This document shows positions 38,327 to 47,289 of a stretch of 64,000 nucleotides of DNA, one piece after another (position 1 is the first letter of the stretch; every line of letters starts with the position of its first letter). Under the pieces are notes generated by a model that saw nothing but the letters and a program-made list of their open reading frames with translations, had not been told where the DNA came from and made no database searches. This DNA comes from Geminicoccaceae bacterium (GTDB lineage: Bacteria > Pseudomonadota > Alphaproteobacteria > Geminicoccales > Geminicoccaceae), in the NCBI GenBank assembly GCA_025999455.1, contig AP024683.1, forward strand, positions 2,978,451 through 3,042,450, in the 5' to 3' direction. Position numbers and translations under genes: made by a program.

Positions 38327-39325
38327 TCACTCCTCGGCTCGCTCAGCGCCGTCCCGGATCCGCCGCCAGCGCGCGACGTTGCGGTTGTGCTCGGCGAGGG
38401 TCCGGGCGAAGGCGTGGCCGCCCGTCCCGTCCGCCACGAAGTAGAGATAGTCGACATCCGCCGGGTCGAGCGCCGCCTCGAGGGCGCTGCGGCCGGGATT
38501 GGCGATCGGCGCCGGCGGCAGCCCCGCGATCCGATAGGTGTTGAAGGGGTGGTCGATCTCGAGGTCGCGCCGGGTCAAGGGCCGCTCGAGACTGTTGCGG
38601 CCGCCCGCGAGCGCGAAGATCACGGTCGGATCGCTCTGCAGCCGCATGCCGCGCTTCAAGCGGTTCACGAACACCGCGGCGACGAGCGGCTGCTCCTCTT
38701 TCTTGGGCGTTTCGCGCTCGACGAGGGAGGCGAGGATCACCGCCTCCTCGGGCCGGGTGTAGGGCAGATCGGGGGCCCGCCGCTCCCAGAGCTCGGCGAG
38801 GGTCGCCCGCATCGCCTCCCGCATCCGCTCGAGGAGCCGGGCGCGCGGTTCGCCCCGCGGCACGAGCCAGGTCTCGGGCAGGAGCGTTCCGTCCGGGCCG
38901 GGTTCGGGCAGCGTCCCGTCGAGGACGTCCGAGGCCTCGAGCAGCGCGTGCACCTCGGCCGTGGTCAGGCCCTCGGGGATCGTGATCCGGTGGAGGACGA
39001 CCCGCCCGCTCTCCAAAAGATCGAGCACCGCGCGCGGCGTGATCCCGGCCGCGAAACGGTACTCACCCGCCTTGAGCGTACGCTCGCGCCCCTGCAGCCG
39101 GGCGGCGAGGACGAACGCCCAGCCCGGCTCGACGATCCCGGTTTCCTCGAGGCGGGCGGCGATCGAATCGAGGCCGCCGCGCGGCAGGACGAGCACGGTC
39201 TCGGCGGCGAGCGGACCGGGGCGGTCGAGCCAGTGCTCCAGCCAGCGCCAGCCGACCACGGCCGCGATCGCGAGGAGGAGTGCCGTGGCCGCGAGCCCGC
39301 CCGCGAGCCGGGCCAAAAGGCGCAT
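38327..39325 (-). CDS. mltG: Endolytic murein transglycosylase MltG
   Basis: 332 aa with one N-terminal membrane helix (LAATALLLAIAAVVGWRW). A LysM-like segment (VLVLPRGGLDSIAARLEETG) precedes the YceG catalytic domain with EAVILASLVERET, which contains the catalytic Glu, VFVNRLKRGMRLQSDPTVIF, and AGLPPAPIANPGRSALEAAL. It cleaves nascent peptidoglycan strands at the inner membrane. Seven bases separate it from fabF, as in many alphaproteobacterial fab clusters. Confidence 0.95.
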   Translation of the reverse strand: MRLLARLAGGLAATALLLAIAAVVGWRWLEHWLDRPGPLAAETVLVLPRGGLDSIAARLEETGIVEPGWAFVLAARLQGRERTLKAGEYRFAAGITPRAVLDLLESGRVVLHRITIPEGLTTAEVHALLEASDVLDGTLPEPGPDGTLLPETWLVPRGEPRARLLERMREAMRATLAELWERRAPDLPYTRPEEAVILASLVERETPKKEEQPLVAAVFVNRLKRGMRLQSDPTVIFALAGGRNSLERPLTRRDLEIDHPFNTYRIAGLPPAPIANPGRSALEAALDPADVDYLYFVADGTGGHAFARTLAEHNRNVARWRRIRDGAERAEE

Positions 39326-39331
39326 CGCCGT

Positions 39332-40603
39332 TCAGCCGAGCTCCGGCCGGGTGACGATCAAGGTTGCGTTCGTGCCACCGAAGCCGAAGGAATTCGAGAG
39401 GGCGGCGCGGACCTCGCGTGGGCGCGCCCGATGCGGCACGAGGTCCATACCCTCCGCGCCCTCGCAGGGATTGTCGAGGTTGAGGGTCGGCGGGACGATC
39501 TGGTCGCGGATCGCGAGGATCGAGAAGATCGCCTCGACCGCGCCGGCGGCACCCAAGAGATGGCCGATCGCCGACTTGGTCGAGGACATCGAGAGCTTGG
39601 TGGCCGCCTCGCCGAACAGCCGCCGCACCGCCCCGAGCTCGATCTCGTCACCCAGAGGCGTGCTCGTGCCGTGGGCGTTGATGTAGTCGATGTCCTCGGG
39701 CCCGAGGCCGGCGTTCTTCAAGGCCGCCCGCATCGAACGGAAGCCGCCGTCGCCGTCCGGAGCCGGGGCGGTCACGTGGTGGGCGTCGCCGGAGAGGCCG
39801 TAACCCTTGATCTCGGCGTAGATCTTGGCGCCGCGCCGGCGGGCGTGCTCGAGCTCCTCGAGCACGACGATGCCCGCCCCTTCGGCCATGACGAAGCCGT
39901 CGCGGTCGCGGTCCCAGGGCCGAGAGGCCTTCTCGGGCGTGTCGTTGAAGCGGGTCGAGAGCGCCCGGGCGGCCGCGAAGCCGGCGATCCCGAGCCGGCA
40001 GACCGCGGCCTCGGTGCCACCCGCCACCATGAGGTCGGCATCGCCGAACGCGATGAGCCGGGCGGCGTCGCCGATCGCGTGCGCGCCCGTCGAGCAGGCG
40101 GTGACGACCGAATGATTGGGGCCCTTGAGGCCGAAGCGGATCGAGACCTGGCCCGAGACGAGGTTGATGAGGCAGGCCGGGATGAAGAAGGGGCTCACCC
40201 GGCGCGGGCCCTTGGTCTCGAGCTCGACCGCCGTTTCGGCGATCGTCTTGAGCCCGCCGATCCCCGAGCCGATGAGCACCCCGGCCCGCTCGCGCTCCTC
40301 TTCGCTCTTCGGCTCCCAGCCCGAGTCGGCGAGCGCCTCCTTCGCGGCGGCGATGCCGTAGACGATGAAGAGGTCGTTCTTCCGCAGGTCCTTGGGCTCG
40401 ACGACGTCGGTCGCGCGGAAGGCGCCCGGCCCGTCCCCCGTCGGCACGAGGCCCGCGATCTTGGCGGGCAGGTCGGAGGTGTCGAACTGGTCGATCCGGC
40501 GGATCCCGCTCTCGCCCGCGAGAAGCCGCCGCCAGCTCGTCTCGACCCCGGCGCCGAGCGGCGTGACGAGGCCGAGGCCGGTGACCACCACCCTGCGCAG
40601 CAC
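39332..40603 (-). CDS. fabF: 3-oxoacyl-ACP synthase II
   Basis: 423 aa from a GTG at 40,603 with GGGGAGGG upstream. The catalytic triad is visible: Cys in TACSTGAHAIGDAARLI, His in INAHGTSTPLGDEIE and His in KSAIGHLLGAAGAVEAIF, followed by NSFGFGGTNATL. It condenses malonyl-ACP with acyl-ACP in fatty-acid elongation. It lies directly downstream of acpP. Confidence 0.97.
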   Translation of the reverse strand: MLRRVVVTGLGLVTPLGAGVETSWRRLLAGESGIRRIDQFDTSDLPAKIAGLVPTGDGPGAFRATDVVEPKDLRKNDLFIVYGIAAAKEALADSGWEPKSEEERERAGVLIGSGIGGLKTIAETAVELETKGPRRVSPFFIPACLINLVSGQVSIRFGLKGPNHSVVTACSTGAHAIGDAARLIAFGDADLMVAGGTEAAVCRLGIAGFAAARALSTRFNDTPEKASRPWDRDRDGFVMAEGAGIVVLEELEHARRRGAKIYAEIKGYGLSGDAHHVTAPAPDGDGGFRSMRAALKNAGLGPEDIDYINAHGTSTPLGDEIELGAVRRLFGEAATKLSMSSTKSAIGHLLGAAGAVEAIFSILAIRDQIVPPTLNLDNPCEGAEGMDLVPHRARPREVRAALSNSFGFGGTNATLIVTRPELG

Positions 40604-40635
40604 GACGTCGCCCTCCCCGGACCGGGTGCGGCCGC

Positions 40636-40872
40636 TCAGGCGCTGTGTTCTTGGATGTAGGTGATGGCGTCCTTGACGGTCTGGATCTTCTCCGCCGCGT
40701 CGTCCGGGATCTCGACCCCGAACTCCTCCTCGAAGGCCATCACGAGCTCGACCGTGTCGAGGCTGTCGGCACCCAGATCGTCGACGAACTTGGCGTTCTC
40801 GACGACCTTCGATTCGTCCACTCCGAGATGCTCGACGACGATCTTCTTCACGCGCTCGGCAATGTCGCTCAT
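40636..40872 (-). CDS. acpP: Acyl carrier protein
   Basis: 78 aa, acidic and helical. The phosphopantetheine-attachment serine lies in [20 protein letters not shown], and the N-terminus [20 protein letters not shown] is typical. It carries acyl chains for the Fab enzymes encoded on either side. A 121-bp gap separates it from fabG and may hold its own promoter; a perfect 12-bp palindrome (GGAAGCGCTTCC, 40,887-40,898) lies just upstream of the start but may be chance. Confidence 0.98.
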   Translation of the reverse strand: MSDIAERVKKIVVEHLGVDESKVVENAKFVDDLGADSLDTVELVMAFEEEFGVEIPDDAAEKIQTVKDAITYIQEHSA

Positions 40873-40993
40873 GATGGGCTCTCCGTGGAAGCGCTTCCGC
40901 TCTCGGCCCGGGCCGTTCGGGACGGCCGGGCTTGTACACGAGGGTGGGGGGGCTTGGCCAGCGCGGGGCCGGCTCGTCGCCCGGGCCCGCCCC

Positions 40994-41728
40994 TCAGATC
41001 ATGGCCATCCCGCCGTTGACGTGGAGGGTGTGGCCGGTGACCCAGCCGGCTTCGTTCGAAGCCAGGTAGAGGACCGCGGCGGCGACGTCTTCGGGCGTCC
41101 CGAGCCGACCGGTCGGGATCCGCTCGACGAGTGCCGCGCGCTGCTTCTCGCCCAGGGCGTCGGTCATCGCCGTGACGACGAAGCCCGGGGCCACGCAATT
41201 GACGGTGATGCCGCGGCTCGCGACTTCGGCCGCGAGTGCTTTGGTGAGGCCCACGAGGCCGGCCTTGGCGGCGGCGTAGTTGGCCTGGCCGGGATTGCCC
41301 GTGGCACCCACGATCGAGCCGATGTTGACGATCCGCCCCCAGCGGCGCCGCATCATACCCTTGAGCGCCGCCCGGCAGAGACGGAAGCAGGCGCCGAGAT
41401 CGGTGTCGATCACGGTCTGCCAGTCCTCGTCCTTCATGCGGACCGCGAGCTGGTCGCGGGTGATCCCGGCATTGTTGACGAGGATGTCGAGCCCGCCCGC
41501 CTGCTCGGCCACCGCGACGAGGGAATCGGCAGCGCCCGGCTCGGAAAGATCGGCCAAAGCGACGAGCGCCCGCTCGCCGAGTTCGCCCGCGAGGAGGTCG
41601 AGGACGTCGCGCCGGCGACCGGCGAGCACGACCTTGGCACCCGCCCGGTGCAGCGTGCGCGCGACCGCCCCGCCGATCCCACCCGAGGCGCCGGTGACGA
41701 GCGCGGTCTTGCCGGAAAGGTCGAACAT
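40994..41728 (-). CDS. fabG: 3-oxoacyl-ACP reductase
   Basis: 244 aa. Classical SDR features: [31 protein letters not shown], the catalytic Ser in [16 protein letters not shown] and YAAAK, and the C-terminal [14 protein letters not shown]. It reduces 3-oxoacyl-ACP with NADPH. I choose the ATG at 41,728, which has GAGGTG six bases upstream; a GTG three codons earlier is also possible. It follows fabD with a 10-bp gap. Confidence 0.96.
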   Translation of the reverse strand: MFDLSGKTALVTGASGGIGGAVARTLHRAGAKVVLAGRRRDVLDLLAGELGERALVALADLSEPGAADSLVAVAEQAGGLDILVNNAGITRDQLAVRMKDEDWQTVIDTDLGACFRLCRAALKGMMRRRWGRIVNIGSIVGATGNPGQANYAAAKAGLVGLTKALAAEVASRGITVNCVAPGFVVTAMTDALGEKQRAALVERIPTGRLGTPEDVAAAVLYLASNEAGWVTGHTLHVNGGMAMI

Positions 41729-41738
41729 CCGGGTCACC

Positions 41739-42689
41739 TCAACCGGCGAGCGCCGCGACCGCGGCGTCGAGCTCGGCCGGCTCGCCCACGGCCAACACCC
41801 GGGCCCCGGGGAGGCCGCGCTTGGCGAGCCCCGAGAGAACCTTGCCCGCGCCGAGCTCGAGGACGAGGTCGACGCCCATCCGCGCCATCGTCGCCATGCT
41901 CTCGCGCCAGCGCACCCGGCCCGTCACCTGGCGGACGAGGAGCTCCGGGAGGAGCGTCGGATCGCGGACCGGCTCGGCCGTCACGTTGGCGACGAGCGGC
42001 ACGGCCGGCTCGGCGAAGCGGGTCCGGGCGAGTGCCGGCGCCAGCTCGTCGGCCGCCGGAGCCATGAGCGCGCAATGGAAGGGGGCCGAGACCTGGAGCA
42101 TGACGGCGCGCTTGGCTCCCCGCTCCTTGGCGAGCGCCACGGCCCGCTCGACCGCCGCGACGTGGCCGCTCACGACCGCTTGGCCGTCGGCATTGTCGTT
42201 GGCGAGCTGGCAGACCTGGTCCTGCGCCGCCTCGGCCGCGATCGCGACGACGACCGCCGCCTCGAGGCCGAGGATCGCCGCCATCGCCCCGGTGCCGGGT
42301 GGCGTGGCGCGCTGCATCGCCGCCCCGCGCAGCCGCAGGAGCCGGGCGGCGTCGGCGAGGCCGAGGGCCCCGGCGGCGACGAGCGCGCTGTACTCGCCCA
42401 GCGAATGGCCGGCCACGCAGTGCAGCCGATCGGCGAGCGGCCGACCGAGCCGCTCCTCGAGCGCCCGCACCGCCGCGATCGAGGTCGCGAGCAGCGCCGG
42501 CTGCGCGTTCTCGGTGAGCGTGAGGGTTTCCTGCGGGCCCTCGAAGACGACCCGGGAGAGGCGCTCGCCCAAGGCGTCGTCGACTTCGGCGAAGACGGCA
42601 CGCGCCGCCGGCGAGGCGTCGGCCAAGGCCCGACCCATGCCGACGATTTGCGAGCCCTGGCCGGGGAACACGGCGGCGGGTCGTGTCAC
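41739..42689 (-). CDS. fabD: Malonyl-CoA:ACP transacylase
   Basis: 316 aa from a GTG at 42,689. The oxyanion motif FPGQGSQIVGMGRAL, the nucleophile elbow AGHSLGEYSAL (Ser) and the catalytic His region SAPFHCALM are clear. It loads malonyl groups onto AcpP. It is the first gene of the minus-strand fab cluster, divergent from rpsF across a 242-bp intergenic region. Confidence 0.96.
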   Translation of the reverse strand: MTRPAAVFPGQGSQIVGMGRALADASPAARAVFAEVDDALGERLSRVVFEGPQETLTLTENAQPALLATSIAAVRALEERLGRPLADRLHCVAGHSLGEYSALVAAGALGLADAARLLRLRGAAMQRATPPGTGAMAAILGLEAAVVVAIAAEAAQDQVCQLANDNADGQAVVSGHVAAVERAVALAKERGAKRAVMLQVSAPFHCALMAPAADELAPALARTRFAEPAVPLVANVTAEPVRDPTLLPELLVRQVTGRVRWRESMATMARMGVDLVLELGAGKVLSGLAKRGLPGARVLAVGEPAELDAAVAALAG

Positions 42690-42780
42690 GGAACTGTTCC
42701 AAAGGGAGCGGCGCCGCGCCGGCTCATAAGGCGCGGCCCCGGCCTGTCAAGCGCGATGCGGCCACAGCGCCGCGCGAGCC

Positions 42781-42808
42781 TTGCGCCGCCCGCCGCCCTC
42801 GCTATAGT
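42781..42808 (+). promoter_or_regulatory. Putative sigma-70-type promoter of the rpsF operon
   Basis: TTGCGC at 42,781 and TATAGT at 42,803 with a 16-bp spacer, in the 242-bp region between fabD and rpsF. This predicts a 5' leader of about 115 nt, which contains an inverted repeat (GCTCCGATCGGACGGAGC, about 42,860). Leaders of rpsF operons are often bound by the S6:S18 complex. Whether this one is cannot be judged by eye. Confidence 0.45.
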
Positions 42809-42931
42809 GCGACGGCCACCGCGTGGGGCGGGTCCACCTGCCACGGCCTCGAGGCGCGGTGCTCCGATCGGACGGAGCGGCGACGTCGTCGGCGCTCCGT
42901 TCGTGCGTTTTCGAGACCATCTGGAGCTTTC

Positions 42932-43351
42932 ATGCCCTTCTACGAGCACACGCTGATCGCGCGTCCCGACCTCACCTCCCAGCAGGCCCAGACGCTCGGC
43001 GAGACGATCGCCCAGTTGATCGCCGACCAGGGCGGCAAAGTCACGAAGACCGAGTATTGGGGACTGCGCAACCTGGCCTACCGGGTCAAGAAGAACCGCA
43101 AGGGCCACTATCTCCACTTCAACATCGACGCGCCGGCCGCGGCGATCCAGGAGCTCGAGCGGACCGAGCGGATCAACGAGGACGTGCTGCGCTACCTCAC
43201 GGTCCGGGTCGACGCGCTCGACGACGGCCCCTCGCCCGTGATGCTCGCGAAGGCGAGCCGCGACGAGCGGTCGCGCCGCGACCGCGAGTTCCGCGGCGAG
43301 CGCGAGGCCAAGGGCGAACGCGAAGAGCCGCGCCGCGAGGACCGGGTCTGA
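42932..43351 (+). CDS. rpsF: 30S ribosomal protein S6
   Basis: 139 aa. Typical S6 start (MPFYEHTLIARPDLTSQQAQ), then KTEYWGLRNLAYRVKKNRKG and HYLHFNIDAPAAAIQELER. The last 40 residues are a charged Arg/Glu/Asp tail, common in alphaproteobacterial S6. It binds S18 in the small subunit. First gene of rpsF-rpsR-DUF2232-rplI. Confidence 0.98.
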   Translation: MPFYEHTLIARPDLTSQQAQTLGETIAQLIADQGGKVTKTEYWGLRNLAYRVKKNRKGHYLHFNIDAPAAAIQELERTERINEDVLRYLTVRVDALDDGPSPVMLAKASRDERSRRDREFRGEREAKGEREEPRREDRV

Positions 43352-43368
43352 GATCGGGAGAGTAGAAG

Positions 43369-43665
43369 ATGACCGAAGATCTCGAGGGCGGTGAGGGCCG
43401 CGGCGAGCGGCGCCGGCCCGTCGAGCCGCCGAACATCACGATCCGCCGGCCCTTCTTCCGGCGGCGCAAGGCGAGCCCCTTCGCCCATCCCGACGCGCCG
43501 AAGATCGACTACAAGGACGTGAAGCTCCTGCAGCGCTTCATCTCCGAGCGCGGCAAGATCGTCCCGCGGCGGATCACGGCGGTCACCGCCAAGGAGCAGC
43601 GGGCCCTGGCCCTCGCCATCAAGCGGGCGCGCGAGCTCGCGCTCCTGCCCTACGTGGCGCGCTGA
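43369..43665 (+). CDS. rpsR: 30S ribosomal protein S18
   Basis: 98 aa with an extended, charged N-terminus. The core is [20 protein letters not shown], then [20 protein letters not shown] and [20 protein letters not shown], which is diagnostic of S18. It starts 17 bp after rpsF. Confidence 0.98.
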   Translation: MTEDLEGGEGRGERRRPVEPPNITIRRPFFRRRKASPFAHPDAPKIDYKDVKLLQRFISERGKIVPRRITAVTAKEQRALALAIKRARELALLPYVAR

Positions 43666-43685
43666 GGACGTCGAGGCCGACGGCG

Positions 43686-44603
43686 ATGGGTGGGCGGGCC
43701 GTGGCGATCACGGCGCTGGCCGGGGTCGCCAGCGGCCTCCTCTTCTTGTCGATGATCCAGGGTGGCGGGCTCCTGCCGGTGGCGGGCTATTTCGTCCAGC
43801 TGCCGATCCTGCTCTGCGGGCTCGGTCTGGGCCCGCTTTCCGGCGCCCTCGCCTCGGCCGGCGCGCTCGGCACCGTGCTCCTCGCCTCGGGGATCGTGGC
43901 GGGGATGGTGCTCCTCGTCGTGCAGCTCGCCCCGGCCGTGCTCGTGACGCACCGCGCGCTCCTCTGGCGCGGTGAAGGCGAGCGGGTCGAATGGTACCCG
44001 CTCGGTCGGCTCGCGGCGGACACGGCGCTGTACGTCGGGGCCGTCTCGCTCGCCGCGCTCGCCTGGCTCGAGACCACCGGCGCCGGCGTCGAGGGTCTCG
44101 CCCGCTTCCTCGCCGCGCATCTCGCGGCCCAACTCGGCGGGCCCGGCGCCGGGCCGGCCCTCGAGGCCTGGCTCGCCCCCTGGCTCGTCTGGCTGCCCGG
44201 GATCGTGGCCCTCTCCTGGCTCGCGATGATCTGGACCAACGCCGCCCTCGCCCAGGGGCTCTTGGCCCGCTCGGGGCACGCCCGCCGACCGAGCCCCGCG
44301 CTCGCCACGCTCGTGCTGCCGAGCTGGGTCGTGCCGGTGACCTTGGGTGCCCTCGTCGCCGGCCGGCTCCTCGGCGGCGCGCCGGCCTTCGCCGCCAACC
44401 TCGTGCTGCTCCTGGGTGGCGCGCTCCTCTTCCTCGCGGGGCTCGCCGTCCTGCACGCGCTCGTCGCCGCGCGCCGCCTCGGCCGAGCGCCGCTCCTCGT
44501 CCTGTACGTCTTGCTCGTGCTGTTCAGCTGGCCGCTCGTGTTGGTCGTCGCAGCGCTCGGTCTCGCCGAGGAGCTCGTCGGCCTGCGGCGCCGGCTCGCC
44601 TGA
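43686..44603 (+). CDS. DUF2232 integral membrane protein
   Basis: 305 aa with about eight hydrophobic segments (for example [40 protein letters not shown] and [18 protein letters not shown]). It belongs to the DUF2232/YybS-like family regularly found between rpsR and rplI in alphaproteobacteria. Function unknown; its place in a ribosomal-protein operon is conserved. An opposite-strand frame over the same region is a shadow. Confidence 0.85.
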   Translation: MGGRAVAITALAGVASGLLFLSMIQGGGLLPVAGYFVQLPILLCGLGLGPLSGALASAGALGTVLLASGIVAGMVLLVVQLAPAVLVTHRALLWRGEGERVEWYPLGRLAADTALYVGAVSLAALAWLETTGAGVEGLARFLAAHLAAQLGGPGAGPALEAWLAPWLVWLPGIVALSWLAMIWTNAALAQGLLARSGHARRPSPALATLVLPSWVVPVTLGALVAGRLLGGAPAFAANLVLLLGGALLFLAGLAVLHALVAARRLGRAPLLVLYVLLVLFSWPLVLVVAALGLAEELVGLRRRLA

Positions 44604-44620
44604 ATCGGAGGACCTCGACC

Positions 44621-45148
44621 ATGCAGATCATCCTACTCGAGCGGGTGCCGAAGCTCGGCCAGATGGGCGACGTCGTGAAGGTCAAGGACGGCTACGCCCG
44701 CAACTTCCTGATCCCCAAGGGCAAGGCGCTGCGCGCCACGGAGCAGGCGCTCGCCGAGTTCGCCAAGCGCCGGGTCGAGCTCGAGGCGCGCAACCTGCAG
44801 CGCAAGCAGGAGGCCCAGCAGGTGGCGGCTCGGGTCGACGGCCAGAGCGTCACCGTGCTCCGCCAGGCGAGCGAGACCGGCCAGCTCTACGGCTCGGTGA
44901 ACGCCCGCAACATCGCCGAAGCCTTCGGTGCCGTCGGGATCAAGCTCGAGCGCCAGCAGATCCGGCTCGACCAGCCGATCAAGACGTTGGGTCTCCACAG
45001 CGTGACCGTGGCGCTCCATCCCGAGGTCGAGGTCACGGTCACCGTGAACGTCGCCCGCTCGCAGGAGGAGGCCGATATCCAGGCGGGCAAGCTGCCGCCA
45101 CCGTCGCCCGGCGAGGGCGAGGAGGTCGAAGAGGGCGCGGCGGCCTGA
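44621..45148 (+). CDS. rplI: 50S ribosomal protein L9
   Basis: 175 aa. The L9 signature is [20 protein letters not shown], followed by [21 protein letters not shown] long connecting helix ([15 protein letters not shown]) leads to the C-terminal domain with [14 protein letters not shown]. It has an acidic C-terminal tail of about 20 residues. GGAGG lies in front of the ATG. Confidence 0.98.
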   Translation: MQIILLERVPKLGQMGDVVKVKDGYARNFLIPKGKALRATEQALAEFAKRRVELEARNLQRKQEAQQVAARVDGQSVTVLRQASETGQLYGSVNARNIAEAFGAVGIKLERQQIRLDQPIKTLGLHSVTVALHPEVEVTVTVNVARSQEEADIQAGKLPPPSPGEGEEVEEGAAA

Positions 45149-45172
45149 GCCGCCCGCGCGCGGAGGGATCGC

Positions 45173-45832
45173 ATGGCCAAGGCGCGCCCGGCCGAAGGGG
45201 AAGGCGAGAAGCCCGTCGCGGTCGTCAAGAAGTACGCCAACCGGCGGCTCTACAACACCGCGACGAGCTCCTACGTCACGCTCGACGAGCTCGCCCAGAT
45301 GGTGCGCGCCGGCCAGGATTTCGTCGTCTACGACGCCAAGACGGGCGACGACATCACCCGCTCCGTCCTGACCCAGATCATCCTCGAGGAAGACGCCAAG
45401 GGACGGAACCTCTTGCCGATCGGCTTTTTGCGCCAATTGATCGGCTTCTACGACGATCACCTCCAAGCCTTCCTGCCGCGCTACCTCGAGATGAGTATGG
45501 AGAATTTCGCGCGGCACCAGGACCAGATCCGGGCCTACATGGAGCAGACCTTCGGCCGGTTCTTCCCCTTCGGCCAGCTCGAGGACATGGCCCGGCAGAA
45601 CCTCGCCATGTTCCAGCGCGCCGCCTCGATGTTCGGGCCGTTCCCCGGATCGCCGGGCGGTGCGCCGCCGGCCGACCGGAACGAGAGCCCGCCGGAGCCC
45701 GCCTCTCCGCCACCGCCACGAGACGATCTCGGGACCCAGATGAAGGAACTCGAGAGTCGGCTCGAGGCGATGCAGCGCCAGCTCGAGCAGCTCGCCCGCG
45801 CCGCCGCCAAGGGCGGCTCGGAGCCGTCCTGA
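45173..45832 (+). CDS. phaR: Polyhydroxyalkanoate synthesis repressor PhaR
   Basis: 219 aa. The PHB/PHA DNA-binding N-domain is plain: VVKKYANRRLYNTATSSYVT, LDELAQMVRAGQDFVVYDAK and TGDDITRSVLTQIILEE, then two accumulation-regulator repeats (LPIGFLRQLIGFYDDHLQAF). The C-terminus is Pro-rich, ending in a coiled coil (LESRLEAMQRQLEQLARA). It represses phasin and PHA genes and binds PHA granules, so the cell probably makes polyhydroxyalkanoate. No pha genes lie beside it. Confidence 0.95.
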   Translation: MAKARPAEGEGEKPVAVVKKYANRRLYNTATSSYVTLDELAQMVRAGQDFVVYDAKTGDDITRSVLTQIILEEDAKGRNLLPIGFLRQLIGFYDDHLQAFLPRYLEMSMENFARHQDQIRAYMEQTFGRFFPFGQLEDMARQNLAMFQRAASMFGPFPGSPGGAPPADRNESPPEPASPPPPRDDLGTQMKELESRLEAMQRQLEQLARAAAKGGSEPS

Positions 45833-45851
45833 CGCGGAGCCGGGTCGGAGG

Positions 45852-46304
45852 CTAGAGGGCGAAGCTCACGAGGTTGCTCCAGTAGCGCTCGAGGCTCTGG
45901 AGCGTCTTGTTGAGCTGCTTGAGCTCCTCTTCGGTGGCGATCTTCCCTTCGATCTGCGCGGCGTTGCGGGCGTAGAGCTCGTCGATCTTGGCGGTGAGCT
46001 CGAGCCCTTTTTGCGAGAGCCGCACCCGCGTCATCCGCCGGTCGTGCGCCGAGCGCTCCTGCAACAGATAGCCGTTCTCGACGAGCTTCTTGACGTTGTA
46101 GGAGACGTTCGAGCCGAGATAGTAGCCGCGCGCCGTGAGTTCGCCCACGGTCAGCTGATCGACGTTGATGTTGAACAGGATCAGCGTCTGGACGTTGTTG
46201 ATGTCCTCGATGCCGAGCCGGTCGAGCTCGGCCTTGATCACGTCGAGGAAGCGGCGATGGAGGCGCTCGATGAGCCTCGTGGTCTGGACGTAATGCTCTT
46301 TCAC
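45852..46304 (-). CDS. MarR-family winged-helix regulator, LdtR-like
   Basis: 150 aa from the GTG at 46,304. The winged-helix region spans INNVQTLILFNINVDQLTVG, ELTARGYYLGSNVSYNVKKL, VENGYLLQERSAHDRRMTRV and RLSQKGLELTAKIDELY. The residues around GYYLGSNVSYNVKKLVE match the LdtR subgroup of alphaproteobacteria, which controls an L,D-transpeptidase and cell-envelope genes. A 60-bp gap separates it from mmsB, so its targets may be elsewhere. Confidence 0.88.
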   Translation of the reverse strand: MKEHYVQTTRLIERLHRRFLDVIKAELDRLGIEDINNVQTLILFNINVDQLTVGELTARGYYLGSNVSYNVKKLVENGYLLQERSAHDRRMTRVRLSQKGLELTAKIDELYARNAAQIEGKIATEEELKQLNKTLQSLERYWSNLVSFAL

Positions 46305-46364
46305 GGGTCGCCCTCGGCGAGGCTGCGGCGCGGCGCGGGGCCGCACCCGACCTAGCGCATACGT

Positions 46365-47258
46365 TTAGTCAACCTTTGCACCGATCATCGTCATGATTGC
46401 TGAAAAATCCAGTCCCCGTGTCGCTTCGGAGGCGAACAAGTTGTAGAGCTGATACGCTTCCGCGCCGAGTGGGGTGCGCGCGCCCACGCTCTGCGCGGCC
46501 TCCTGGGCGAGCTTCAGGTCCTTGAGCATCATCGCCACGGTGAACCCGGGCTTGTAGCCGCGGTTGGCCGGCGAAGCGGGGACCGGCCCCGGCACCGGGC
46601 AATAGCTCGTCAAGGACCAGCACTGGCCCGAGCTCTTCGACGCGATCTCGAACAAGGTCTGGTGCGAGAGCCCGAGCTTCTCGGCGAGCGCCATGGCCTC
46701 GCACACCGAGATCATCTGGATGCCGAGCATCATGTTGTTGCAGATCTTGGCGGCTTGGCCGTTGCCGGAAGGCCCGGCGTGGATCACCGCCTTGCCCATG
46801 GCTTCGAGGATCGGCCGGGCACGGTCGAACGCGGCCTCGTCGCCGCCCACCATGAAGGTGAGCGTCGCCGCGGTGGCGCCGGCGACCCCGCCCGAGACCG
46901 GCGCGTCGAGCATGGACAAGCCGCGCTCGGCGGCGGCGGCCGCCACCGCCCGGGCGGTGGCGACGTCGATCGTCGAACAGTCGATCAAGAGCGTGCCGGG
47001 TGCGGCGGCGTCCAGGACCCCGCCCGTGCCGAGATAGGCCTCCCGCACGTGGCGGCCCTCGGGAAGCATCGAAAGGACGATCTCGGCACCCGCCACCGCC
47101 TCGGCGATCGTGCCCGCGGCCTCGCCGCCGGCGCTTTCGAGCCGGGCGCGAGCCTCCGGCACGGGATCGAAGCCGGCGACCACGTGCCCCGCCTTGACGA
47201 GGTTGGCGGCCATCGGACCGCCCATGTTGCCGAGCCCCAGGAAGCCGATCCGGGCCAT
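46365..47258 (-). CDS. mmsB: 3-hydroxyisobutyrate dehydrogenase
   Basis: 297 aa. The NAD-binding N-terminus is FLGLGNMGGPMAANLVKAGH, the substrate motif is DAPVSGGVAGATAATLTFMV, and the catalytic lysine lies in GPSGNGQAAKICNNMMLGI. It oxidises 3-hydroxyisobutyrate to methylmalonate semialdehyde in valine breakdown. It follows the hydrolase and dehydrogenase genes on the same strand, completing most of the pathway; mmsA is not in the window. Confidence 0.95.
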   Translation of the reverse strand: MARIGFLGLGNMGGPMAANLVKAGHVVAGFDPVPEARARLESAGGEAAGTIAEAVAGAEIVLSMLPEGRHVREAYLGTGGVLDAAAPGTLLIDCSTIDVATARAVAAAAAERGLSMLDAPVSGGVAGATAATLTFMVGGDEAAFDRARPILEAMGKAVIHAGPSGNGQAAKICNNMMLGIQMISVCEAMALAEKLGLSHQTLFEIASKSSGQCWSLTSYCPVPGPVPASPANRGYKPGFTVAMMLKDLKLAQEAAQSVGARTPLGAEAYQLYNLFASEATRGLDFSAIMTMIGAKVD

Positions 47259-47289
47259 CCTCCCCTCCCCGGCCGCCCGATGCGACCCC

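Noticed and set aside
40887-40898. Perfect palindrome GGAAGCGCTTCC upstream of acpP as an operator
   Set aside because: LacI-family-like, but about sixteen 12-bp palindromes are expected by chance in 64 kb and no regulator gene is adjacent.
42860-42900. S6:S18 autoregulatory RNA in the rpsF leader
   Set aside because: An inverted repeat is present, but I could not match the conserved binding core by eye; a covariance-model search would decide.
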